Shown: positions 49,506-59,712 of the stretch, piece by piece | Numbering within the stretch: position 1 is the first letter of the stretch | Layout of the letters: each line of letters starts with the position of its first letter | From: Hsuehochloa calcarea | Taxonomy: Eukaryota > Streptophyta > Magnoliopsida > Poales > Poaceae | Length of the DNA: 64,000 nt | Direction: 5' to 3' | Assembly: GCA_036346395.1 (NCBI GenBank) | Contig: CM070606.1 | Location: forward strand, 21,314,915 to 21,378,914 | Position numbers and translations under genes: made by a program | The notes under the pieces: generated by a model | Seen by the model: the letters and a program-made list of their open reading frames with translations, nothing else | What the model was told of the DNA's origin: nothing | Databases searched by the model: none

Positions 49506-50043
49506 CTAGTCGAAACTTCTCCTATCTGCATGTGGTTCTGCCCACTAGAAGGAATTTCCTAGCATTGACTCGTTACTCATTTTTCAGCCAATACAAAGAG
49601 CTCGGGTTCTATCCAGTCGAAATGTTCTCAGAGCCAACTCTCTCAAACTTAGTTTATTTTTTCAGTGAATTCCAAAAAATATTCTAAGTAGAGTGCACTT
49701 GATATATTTATTCGACCACCTTTGATGTACTCGTTTCGTTTTGACTGGTCGAAGGAAGAGACACACCTAGTCGAAGTTTTTCCTCTCTGCATGTGGTCCC
49801 GGCCCACTAGAAGGAACTTCCTAGCGTTGCTCAGTCTCCTACTTTTGCTACTGGAAAAGACTTATCGAGTCCATCAGAAAAGGGCGAACGAATTATTAAA
49901 GTCCTCTAGACGCTTGCTTAACTCAAGTTCTTCGTTCTTGGTTTGATTAAACTAGTCGGAGATGGTAACATCACCTAGTCGAAGCCTTTCCTCTCAAGCA
50001 CGTGGTCTTGCCCACTAGAAGGAACTTCCTAGTGTCGAGTCGC
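49506..50043. repeat. Three spaced copies of a repeat of about 65 bp
   Basis: Copies start near 49506, 49766 and 49974. Each reads CTAGTCGAA, a pyrimidine-rich run, GTGGT, then CCCACTAGAAGGAA and TTCCTAG. Copies are spaced about 260 and 208 bp apart with unrelated sequence between them. Confidence 0.85.
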
Positions 50044-50131
50044 TTCTACTCTTTCACCAAGTGCTTGACAACCATAACAAAAACTATAAGTTAAACAAAC
50101 CTCTCTTTGTTTTCGAAACCCCATTTCAAAT

Positions 50132-50171
50132 ACTATTTACTTAGATTGTCTAAACAATCTAAGCAAATAGT
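50132..50171. other. 18-bp-stem hairpin between convergent genes
   Basis: Arms 50132-50149 and 50154-50171 pair over 18 positions with one A/C mismatch, around the loop CTAA. Core arms are CTTAGATTGT and ACAATCTAAG. It is the strongest hairpin seen in the Tat element and lies just past the end of the antisense gene. Confidence 0.85.
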
Positions 50172-50354
50172 CGGGGGCTAGGATAAAGTTATTAATTTGA
50201 CTTCAATTCTTAGTCTTTCATTCGTTTATTATCTTTTGAGTTACTAACTACTCGACAAGATAATTTTCAGGAAATAAGATGGATCATATATCACTCATCA
50301 ATGATATTGTGCATTTACAAGGTAGTTACAAGATTACTCAAGGGGAGAGCCTAG

Positions 50355-53300
50355 TCAGATTTCCTCCGCCACCTTTTTGCCAACCGATTGCATTTCCTCA
50401 ATCAGACGATTTGCCTCTGATTCGGAGCAATCGAACTCGGCTTCAATTGGTTGCACATTAAGGCGGGGATCTTGAGCTTTAAGTTTCGCCAAAGCGTAAC
50501 TTACTCCGGCTTCGACTGCCTCCCTTATTGATTCAGCTTGATTAGCCTTCAGAGTGGTCACCATTTCTTGCAATTTTCCGACTTGTTCCCCAATGGTACT
50601 TGTGTGAGCAGCTATAGTATCTTCTCGAGGAGTTTTTCCCTCAGAATGTAGCTCACTAAGCACATTGTTCAGGAGAGTGATGTTGCCTTGAAGACTAGTC
50701 TTCATCGACTCCATCTCCTGTTGGGTACAAGTCGAAGCCTCGCCAGTTTCTTGTTTTCACCACTTGTTCAAAAGAATAAAATCGGTCAAACGAAAATAAA
50801 CTTCTGGAGGAAGATAACACAAAGATAATTATAGGTAAAAGCATTTCTTACCTACTAATTGAGAATCCAGTTTCTTAACCTCTTCTCGATGGGAAGCAAT
50901 GGTTTCAGCGTGCTTTTTCTCCCATGCTCTGATGTCCTCTGCATTCATCTTAGCGATGCGGATGGACTCATTGTAGATCAAGGTTTTCTCTTGGATTTCA
51001 GCCTCGAGGCTTCTCAATTGGACAGCAATTTCTGAACAAGAAATTGGCATTAGAAAAGGAAAATACTAAAAGGATAACGGTAAAGAATTACTTACATTAA
51101 TTGAGTTCTAAGACCCTCGAGTTCTTGATCCTTATTCGTGGTAATACGGAAAACTCCCAATGACCAAAGCTTTTCTTGAACTTGATGCGAGCTTCCATCT
51201 CTTTTTCTTTATCCGGAGAAGAAATGAGAGTCGGGTAAAGGTTAAAGATCAAAAGCGCTTAAGTTCAAGACTTCATCGCTTATTTTTTCCCGCAATCTTT
51301 TAGATGCAGAGAGTCTCTCAAGTCTATCCGAGAGGACTAATACTTGCTCCTTAGCCTCCTCGACTCTTCTTTTTCATAGTCGAGTGAGTCAGCTAAGGTC
51401 TTCGTATCACTCTTTAACCTACAAAGAACAGAAACGAAGATAAACATCAGCCGAATGGTTGTAAGTACTTCTACAACCACTGACCTAGTCGTAAGTTTTT
51501 CTACGACTACGATATGGTTGTATGTCTTTCTACGACCACTACTTGGTCGTAAGTAGTCGTAAGCTTTTTACGACTAGTACTTTGTCATGAGTTTCTTACA
51601 TGACTATTCTCGTAAAACATTATACGAGTATTTAAGTCGAAAACAATTATGAATGATAAATGACTTACCATCTCTCTACCTCTGCACAGAGTAATTCTTT
51701 CTCCTGTCTTAGCTCTAGAAGTTGTCGATGGTACTCACCGACAACAGCAATTTGCTCCAGAGCTTTCTGCAAAAAGAAAACAGTGAGAAGAGAAGGAAAG
51801 TCACATATATAAGTATTTTGAAGATACTTACATTCATAGTCGTCCTAGCAAACATCGAATATACAAGGTCCGGGTTCTGCAGCTTATCTATCCTCGCGAC
51901 TTTGTCCCACCACACCTTCTCGAGGCGCTCGTTATCAAAAGTATTCTCCGTATTGGGAATATCTTTGGGATGGGGGACTCGGTCACGAGATCTGTAAGTA
52001 GAAGACCCTACGACGGAGGCAGGCCCAAAGAAGTCACCACAGAAGTTGAAATTTTCTCCTTCGTTCTCAGAACTTCTCTTTGGGTAGGGAAGGAACGCCC
52101 TACAATTTTCTTCCTGTATGCGGTGCACAAGTCGGTCACCGCTTTGACCAGAGGCTTCCACAATGCCTGTTGTTTCTACGACCTCGAATGAGTGTACCAC
52201 CTCAACAAGAATACCGCTACTTCAAGGGTCGTAGCTACGACTTCAGCAGATGTGGAGTCACTGGGAGTCTCGACTTCATCGGCCACCGGGCCAAGGGTGA
52301 TGCTTGACCACCTCCATTGCTACCTCCTCGAGAGTCAAGGATGGCAATGGACTTCTCAAATGGAAGCATTCCCGGGTCAAGAAGTCGATGAAATAAAGAA
52401 AAGCAAAACAGGTTGTGAAAAGAAAAAGGTAAATGTCGTTCTTACACTTTAGTAAATTTCACATACCTCGCACTCGGTCTTAACCAGAATTTTGGGGCAA
52501 TCCTCCCAACGGAGGACCTCTTCTTCTCCACGACCACGCCCGGTCGAGGTTCAACAATCGGCTCACCACTTACCACGTCAGTCGTAGAGTTTGGACAGAA
52601 CCGAGCTCGGTTTCCTAATTTTCGGATGGCCGAGATCGGTCTCGACCATTCCAAGAGCAAAGATCGCCTCGATTGCGAGTTGTCTTGCTGATGCAAAGAT
52701 CGTTCTTCATAAAAGACACAAAATCTTTCCAATTCTCCTTTCCAGCTTGCCTAACAAAACTAGGAGTGGCAGAAACTGCGAAAGATTCTTTGTCATAACA
52801 GAAGGGTACCTTAGCCTTACGAGGTTTGCGCTTAAGAGATTCAGCTGCCTCAACCTCCTCGGCCCGATGGTTGCGCCTCGGCCAGATCTGACTACACCGC
52901 CGCAGTTCTGTAGAGGGTCCGTCGAAAGACCAGAGCTTGAGCTTGCTCCCCCCTTGTCGGCAGATTTTACAAGTCGACGTCTCTTAGAGGGAGGAGCCGA
53001 GTTTTTGTCTTTCGACAACCCAGCGCCAATAGTCATCAGTACGACTTCTTCGTCGTCCTGACGATTTTCCATGCCTACTTTCTGTACAACAAAATGTAAA
53101 AGAAGAATCACTAATTAGTCGTAAGTTTTTCTACGACTAGCGCCAAGTCGTAAGTTTTTCTACGACTCTTTCTTGATCGTAAGATATTCTACGATCACCA
53201 TTAGTCGTAAGTATCTTCTACGACTATAAAGCCCTAAAGAAAGAATCAAATTTTTGATTACCTTTAGGCGCCTATCCTTTCATCTCATGACAAAGCCGCA

Positions 53301-54079
53301 ATGACTTGAGGAACCGCCTCGAGTGGCGGAGACTTCGCAGATGAGTCGACTCTAGAGTCAACCTCACCAGAAAAATCTGTAAACAGATAAGAATATTAGA
53401 CAAGGTTGAGAAAGACCAAACCGAGAGCTAAGTCGACAAATTACTTACCCTCCTCGTAGTCTCTGGTTGGGTCTCCTCTTCCCGAGTATCTCCACATAGG
53501 AGATGCTCGTTTCTTCAGAGGACTAATTCGGCGTGTGATGAAATCCTTCACCACATGCCATCCGGTCAGCCCTTCTTCCTTCAAGTCCTTAATGGCTTGA
53601 ATATAAGGGCTAATCCGGCAGATATCTTCAGGGGTCGAATCCCATGAAGATTTCTTTTCGGCAGCCTTCAACGCGAAAGAAAGGCTGTCTTCAGAGGTGA
53701 CCTTCCAGTAGAACCACCACTTTCTCCAAATTTCCGACCACGAAGACCGGGTGAAACTCTGAATATACTCCTTCGACTTCGAGTCGTGGAGTTTCAGACC
53801 ACAGCTTCCGGCGATTCCGGTTTGTCGAGCCATCCCATAATAATATTGGAACAGCTCGAGATCCGCCGGAATCCCCAGGTACGCCTCGCACAGATACACG
53901 AACACACTCAACATGGTAATGGAATTGGGACCTAAGTTCACCGCCCACCCCAAAGTGTTCGAGTACTCATCAGAAGAAAGGGGTGGGCAGCAATCGAAGG
54001 CCGCACTCACAATACGCTTGGAAGACGGGGATTTGCCCATTTTCCCCGATGGCCGATCTTTGCCGATAGCGGAATCCAC
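50355..54079 (-). CDS. Spliced antisense gene of the Tat element (PF04195-like domain plus coiled coils)
   Basis: The first exon (53449-54079) encodes a domain like the 'putative gypsy type transposon' family: NLGPNSITMLSVFVYLCEAY, GIPADLELFQYYYG, SKEYIQSF and WFYWKVTSED. Splice sites fit the consensus: donor GTAAGT after 53449, acceptor TTTACAG before 53376, exon 2 to 53262, exon 3 53081-52467 (basic, Ser-rich, SKRRRLVKSADKGG), donor GTAAGT after 51832, exon 51766-51669, acceptor before 51418. Exons at 50829-51050 and 50355-50714 are Glu/Lys-rich coiled coils. Antisense ORFs of this kind are known in Tat-lineage elements; their role is not known to me. The start Met is uncertain, exon 2 holds a stop in one frame, and the acceptor near 52380 was not found, so the copy may be broken. 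Confidence 0.75.
51456..51628. repeat. Hairpin cluster in an intron of the Tat antisense gene
   Basis: Six inverted repeats in a row: TGGTTGTA/TACAACCA (51456-51479), TAGTCGTA/TACGACTA (51486-51509), TGGTTGTA/TACGACCA (one wobble), TAGTCGTA/TACGACTA, GTCATG/CATGAC, and CTCGTA/TACGAG. Loops are 7-9 nt. They belong to the same family as the LTR hairpins. They lie between exons, near 51418 and 51669. Confidence 0.85.
53116..53226. repeat. Hairpin cluster in another intron of the antisense gene
   Basis: Four units: TAGTCGTA/TACGACTA, AGTCGTA/TACGACT, TGATCGTA/TACGATCA and TAGTCGTA/TACGACTA, with 8-9 nt loops. They fill most of the intron between 53081 and 53262. Confidence 0.88.
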
Positions 54080-54991
54080 TTTACCGAGCCTTCTCGGAAT
54101 CTTCCGACATCGACCAAGATATTGATCTTAGCCGCATCCATCTCCGATTATTCCCATTCGTAAACTCTCTTGGCCATTTCGCCGTAAGCAGTTTTTTTTT
54201 ATTAGGTTGGCGGCGGAGAAGATGAAACCTAGTCGAGGACTGAGAAAGCAAGAGCTCAAGAACAATGGAGTGATTTGAGGAAAAGGTAAAAACCCAAGTC
54301 TACCTCCCGGTAAGTTTTATAATCAAGATGATCTCCGCCGCCTGAAACCGCTCTCGGCTATAGGTCTATGGGAGTTGGTTGTACCGCCGAACCGCTTCAT
54401 CGGACAAGTCTGTGAGAGCGGTTGCAATTCCCAGATGGTCCGCTCGAGAAAAATTAGGTGCGTATTGTCACCCCAAGCAAAATTACTTTCTTGACCAAAG
54501 TCTTTCGGGTCGAAGGAAGTATCAATCGGAAGGGTTTTTCTCCGATTCCCTACTATGACCATCGACGGTCGTAGGGTTTTTACGACTTTTTAATAGTCGT
54601 AAGCAATCTTCACGATTGCAATCGCTCAGAACTGCTTTATCAACGGATCCGTGGAATTCGCTTGCAATTCCCTGCACGGTCTGCTCAGAAAGTTAGGTTA
54701 GTTTTGTCACCTCCAAGCAAAATCACTTTCTTGACTAAGTCTTTCGGCGAAGGAAGTATCGATCGGAAGGGTTTTTCTCCGATCGCTTTACTACGACCAC
54801 TACACAATTGTAGAGGTTTTTATGACTTTCGATAGTCGTAAGCAACCTTTACGACCAAGCAAACTCTGGTCAAAGTAATACTCAAGTGTCGAAGAGTTTT
54901 TCCTTCGACTATGGTTCTACGACATTTTCATAGTCGCAAGTCCATTTCGACTCCTTCACCAAGTAAGTTACTTTCACTTGAAGTCATTAGA
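54080..54991. other. Antisense-gene upstream region with a direct duplication
   Basis: No gene is seen on the plus strand. Two related segments of about 150 bp (about 54415-54560 and 54655-54800) share GCTTGCAATTCCC-like sequence, ACTTTCTTGAC, AAGTCTTTCGG and GGAAGGGTTTTTCTCCGAT. Decayed GTCGTA/TACGAC hairpins follow (54565-54960). This region would hold the antisense promoter. No clear polypurine tract is visible before the 3' LTR. Confidence 0.65.
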
Positions 54992-55812
54992 TGACGAGGA
55001 TCTAATAATCCTCATTTTATCTATTATCTATAATTCTTATTATGGGTAAATATGATGTCACATAGTCTCCAGAAGTACCCCTTATTTTTATAAGGGAGAG
55101 GCCTACCAAGTGATTGTAAGATCTTCTACAATCACCCCCCATAGTCGTAAGTCTTACTACGACTACTACCTAGTCGTAAGTCTTTCTACGACCATTACAT
55201 GGTCGCAAGTCTTTCTACGACTATTACATGGTCGTAAGTCTTTCTACGATCACTACATAGTCGTAAGACCTTTTACGACTACTACCTGGTCGTAAGTTTT
55301 CCTACGACCAGGCAAACCACGACCACCTTATAATCAAACCTACAGGCAAGTGGGTCCAATTGATTAAAGAATCCGAACGGTCTGCACGCACTACTATTCC
55401 GCGTAGTAATAGTGCTTAAATACCCTATTATCTTTGAATGATAATTGCCAGACGGCGTGGAGAAGCCAATGCGCCGGTAATTACTGCCATCATGCGCCCA
55501 TTACTGGCTCAATTAAGGCGCCTCTTCCGCAGGACAAAACGGCTACTCCTTCACGACTATATAAGGGCATCAGGGAGACAGAAAAAGGAGGGCGAGTCAA
55601 GGGGAAATACAAGTTCTATTTTCTGTAATAGTCTTAGCTTCTTACTAGATCATCAAGAATACCACACCACACAGGATTAGGGTTATTATTCTCTCCGGAG
55701 AAGGCCTCGAACTCGCCTAAACATCCTCATCAACCACTCTGCGTGATTTCATCTCTAGGAGACCCCCCGAATCAAATAATCTTTACGTAAGATCGGTTCT
55801 AATACACCGACA
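54992..55812 (+). mobile_element. Tat 3' LTR
   Basis: This 821-bp partner of 8167-8951 has six hairpin units instead of five (55141-55311), the extra one starting GTCGCAAGTCTTTC. It is followed by the duplication AGATA and the resumed copia integrase frame (FMTLIDNSTRF). Confidence 0.93.
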
Positions 55813-56683
55813 AGATATTTTATGACTTTGATTGATAACTCCACTAGATTCTGCTATGTGTATCTTTTGAAAACTAAAGATGAAGCTCTTCACTACTTTA
55901 AAATCTATAAGGCAGAAGCTGAGAACCAACTTGAAAAGAAAATCAAAAGAAAGGGTTAGGTCTGAACGTAGCGGTGAGTACTTTTCTAATGAGTTCAATT
56001 TATTCTGTGAGGAACATGTTATAATCCATGAGAGGACGCCTCCCTATTCACCCCAGTCAAATGGGGTTACTGAAAGAAAGAACCACACTTTAACTGATTT
56101 GGTTAACGCCATGTTAGACACAACGGGTCTTTCCAAAGCATGGTGGGGGAGGCTATATTGACTTCATGTCATGTCCTAAACAGGGTTCCCACAAAGAATA
56201 AAGAGATAACCACATATGAACAATGAGAAAAGAAAATACTATCACTTTCATACTACACACTTGGGGTTATTTGGCGAAAGTTAATATGCCAATTCCCAAA
56301 AAGTGTAAGCTTCAACCAAAAACTGTGGATTGCGTCTTTCTAGGCTATGCTCACCATAGCGTTGTATATAGATTTCTAGTGGTGAAATTTGGAGTACCTA
56401 ACGTGCATGTCAGTACAATTATGGAGTCCAGAGATCCTACATTATTTGAGGATATTTTTTCCGATAAAAGACATGCCTAGTTCATCGAGTCAGGAGCTTG
56501 ATACAACTCCTGAATCTGCCATTCCAATGGAATATTTTGAGCAAATCCTTGAGCAAATTCATGAGGAGGAAGATAATAAAACTCTGATGAAGAGTAAAAG
56601 ACAAAGGACTGCAAAGTCTTTTTGTCCTGATTTCATTGTGTACCTTTTGGATGATACTCCAAGTACCATTTCTGAAGCATATG
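55813..56683 (+). pseudogene. Copia integrase core and linker
   Basis: The frame resumes with FMTLIDNSTRFCYVYLLKTK (a catalytic Asp region). Near 55945 the block that normally holds the second catalytic Asp reads RSERSGEYFS, with Asp replaced by Glu. PPYSPQSNGVTERKN near 56042 holds the catalytic Glu. Frameshifts follow near 55930, 56150 and 56215. It ends ISEAY at the duplication ATATG (56679-56683). Confidence 0.85.
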
Positions 56684-57707
56684 TGATGCGGGGTGCCCGA
56701 TCTTCTCGACGTAGAACCTCTTGATAACTTGTGTACCCTGACGAACCACCAGCTGATCCCCCGCGCCAATGCACGGACTTGCAACTCTATGGAAAATTCG
56801 CCCAAACACACACTTGATTGGATCCTCGCTGACCACAAGCGAAGATCGTCGAACCCTCAATTCCCAGAGGAAAAGCAAGAACGACCCCTTGTTCTCAATG
56901 TCTAATTCCCTCTGTTTTGGCTATAAGCACAACAGGAGAATCAAGCAAAAGCTTTGAAAATATATTAAACGTGGTCTGAGGTTACAATGGGGGTCTACCC
57001 CTCAATATATAGTGCCTCGACTCATCCTCATGGCTGTCCAAGAGGCCTTACTCCTATTCTAATTCGGAATTAAACTCCTACTCCAATTCCGACTCAATCT
57101 AAAACAAAAAGGAAACTCTAATTTTACAACAGTAATATTGTTTCGGTCATATCGTTTGATACAGGACGAATTTTGGAGTGAGGGAGGATCCGTTGGATCG
57201 GGCTTGAAGTTAGCTTTCCAACAAGCCCAAAAACACTCAAATCCGACTTCGTATGAGAAAGTTATGACCTTTTTACTCTGGACTGTCCTGCTGATTCCGA
57301 ATCCGAATTTGAGGCTGATTCCGAATCCGAATTGAATTCTGAGTTGATTCCGAATTTGAATTTGGTTGGGCTTGTGGAAGTTTCGAATTTGACTTGGATT
57401 CTTGGGCTTCTCTCCCCTTGCTTGTCTCCCACGAGCTTCTCCTCCATTGTGACGGCCTTTCTTCAAGAACAGCCTCATATCCTTCATCTCCGTACATTAT
57501 TGAATCTTCCAATCTGAGCACAAGGAAAACACTAATTTTAGGTAGTATGAAATTCTCAACTAATTTAAAAGGAAATTCAAGTGAGCAATTCACTGTTGGA
57601 TAAGCTTCTCTTGTTTTTCAACTCTCTTAGTAAGCTCATGTTGTTCTGAGGTATTTAATGAATTGAAAATATTATATGAAACAACATAGCTAAGGATGTC
57701 CGCATCA
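56684..57707 (-). mobile_element. 3' LTR of the gag-only element
   Basis: This is the left copy on the plus strand. Near 57292-57355 it holds a run of GATTCCGAATCCGAAT-type repeats. It differs from the right LTR mainly by C/T and G/A changes, unlike the Tekay copies. Confidence 0.92.
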
Positions 57708-57721
57708 TCCTCCCTTTCTTC
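57708..57721 (-). other. Polypurine tract of the gag-only element
   Basis: GAAGAAAGGGAGGA on the minus strand lies immediately before the 3' LTR, where plus-strand DNA synthesis is primed. Confidence 0.88.
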
Positions 57722-58728
57722 AAAAAAGCCGTCCTCGGCTTTTGATAGCCTGAAAATGTGCTAGACGAAGAAAAAAACGTATATGCATGGTATATGTATT
57801 TATCATCCAAACAAGTTCCGTGTAGCGCATGATGATTTGCCAAACATGTATTAAACAAAGAGAACAACGTATATACGTGATATATGTATGAATCAATTGT
57901 TGTGTTATTCTTGTTGTTTTGCACAATCGATAGCTCAAAATCATATTTAAAATTGCACAACTGACGCGTATGATAAAATTTAACCTTCCTAATATCAAAG
58001 TCAACTAAAGTGGGTGAAAACAAATTGATATCATTCCCTGCTTCAACCGCGCAACTCTGATTAGTTATACATTTAAGAGATAAACAAGTAGGCATCATAT
58101 TGCGTTCTAAACAATAGACACTTTTATTTAAACCCCTCTTAAAGAGATTGTGACATTGCTCAATAGATGGTTTGCGCAAAACATGTAATTTTAAATCAAC
58201 AAGATTATCACCGGTAATGCATATTCGATAAACTTGAAATATGTTGTTGTCTACACCAAAATCTCCGATCAAATTGAATTTATATGTGTGTATGTAGCTA
58301 TTTACTAGTGATCTTAAATGTGAAATTTCAATAACCTTCTTAATAATACTAACTACCTCTTTTGGTTTATCGAATATGATATGACACAAAGAATCATTAA
58401 GGGATATTCTAGTAAGAACTTATGTATGAGTAATCAATTCCATATTATGCAAATTAAGCATATCAAATTTAGAACTTGGAATCATCAAAGGAATAATGGA
58501 GTTCTCAGTTTCACGCACCTTGTCTTGATGATCTATCGATTTAGTACAAATAGTGTAACCTTGATCGTCCTCCTCAGTTGTTGTAGGTGCCGCGGGTATT
58601 GTAATGTCATCATGTAACCACAGGGTATCATGTATTCCCTCTCCAACCATGGTTATATCTTCATCTTTCTCTTCCAATGGTGAGGGTTCTTGAATGTCCA
58701 ACTCCTTATTTGCTTGGTCCACCTGCAC
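57722..58728 (-). CDS. Uncharacterised frames downstream of gag
   Basis: Two minus-strand frames lie here. One of 102 codons (58420-58728) is acidic (EEKDEDITMVGEG). The longer one opens at 58389, extends into the LTR, and has no domain I recognise. It contains LVDLKLHVLRKPSIEQCHNL and is Cys-poor, with no protease DSG or RT motif. They may be remnants of a gag-pol linker. I do not assign a function. Confidence 0.4.
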
Positions 58729-58831
58729 AATGTGTGATACAACACTAGAAATCGAGGGTAAGTTGTTAGGTTAAAAAATAATCTTACTTGTCCTATCATC
58801 TATCTCTCTTTTTTTTCTTTTGGTGTATCTC

Positions 58832-59712
58832 TCACACTCTCAATTGGGATGCTCTCAACCTCGCATATGGTGGACTCACACAGCTCACTTTTTTATCACT
58901 CTCACTCAATTTAGCTATGTGGCTCTCATTCTCACATGGATTTTGATACATCTCATCCTTGTAAGACCGTGGGCCAGCAATGGCACAACTACCACCAACC
59001 ACGATCTCCTCACGTGTTGCGGGTTGTGACGGGGCAGCACTACTCATCACTTCGGTCGAAGAAAAATTCTCATGCTCGATCTTCTTCTCAAGTGACACAC
59101 CAGTGGATGAATTAGAACTAAAGAGCCGGCGCAGATTTAATTGATGTGCTTGAATGTGTTTAAGTCTCTTTTCTGCCTTCATAGCAAATTTCACAAGATC
59201 TTGCGGACTACTAAAATATTCATCTTGAAGTGCAAAGAACGATCTGATAATTCAAGCCTGCTTTGAAATATACCTTTTCTTGATATGCACTAGTGATATT
59301 GGCACGGCGCATTGCATGGTTCAACTCAATATAGTAATCTTTGACAACTTTGCATCCTTGTTTAATGCTCTCCACGTGTCGTAGTAGTTCCCGCTCATAA
59401 TAGGATGGAACAAATTCTCTTCTCATGATGCTTTTAAATGCACCCAAGATGTAATGAATCGCTTTCCACCTAGTTGTTGCCACCAACTAGAGGCATAGTC
59501 CGTAAAAACAAAGTGGCCACTCACTTCCTTGGCTTCGATTCGAACTTATGGGATTCAAGCTCGAACTCCATGTCTTGTACCCACTCAAGATACTCCTCCG
59601 GATCATTACTACCATAGAAGGGAAGATACGATACTCGCGATCCGCCATTGTTAGCAAAGACAAAGCAAAGAATATGTATGTAGGTGTTTGTGTATATGTA
59701 GAGGTCACTCAA
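58832..59712 (-). pseudogene. Gag of the TR-GAG element, frameshifted
   Basis: The frame entering at 59712 contains PFYGSNDPEEYLEWVQDMEF, the usual start of a Ty3/gypsy capsid domain. After frameshifts at about 59520 and 59480 comes AFKSIMRREFVPSYYERELL, then QGCKVVKDYYIELNHAMRRA (59220-59486). After another break, KFAMKAEKRLKHIQ opens the C-terminal part (58832-59194). No zinc knuckle is visible. It would build particles; the copy is broken. Confidence 0.82.

Larger units (their letters stand above)
49367..50354. other. Spacer between pol stop and antisense gene
   Basis: No coding sequence is seen. The spacer carries three copies of a repeat of about 65 bp and one long hairpin, listed separately. 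It is where sense (pol) and antisense transcripts would converge. Confidence 0.7.
8167..55812 (+). mobile_element. Tat-type (RIRE2-like) Ty3/gypsy element, host of the Tekay insertions
   Basis: LTRs at 8167-8951 and 54992-55812 both run TGACGAGGATCTAATAATCC to TAATACACCGACA. They are flanked by the duplication AGATA (8162-8166 and 55813-55817) inside the copia integrase. Plus-strand order is gag, protease, reverse transcriptase, RNase H, integrase. A spliced antisense gene lies between pol and the 3' LTR. That layout and the RNase H type place it in the Tat lineage. Without the two Tekay insertions the element is about 13.4 kb. Many single-base indels break the frames, although some may be assembly errors (see findings). 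Confidence 0.9.

Noticed and set aside
50132..50171. Bacterial-type intrinsic terminator
   Set aside because: No U-run follows and the context is a plant retrotransposon. Recorded only as a hairpin.
57059..57487. 142-codon minus-strand frame in the gag-only element LTR (again at 61076-61504)
   Set aside because: It is present in both LTRs because the LTRs are copies. It is made of the GATTCCGAATCC repeat and has no domain.
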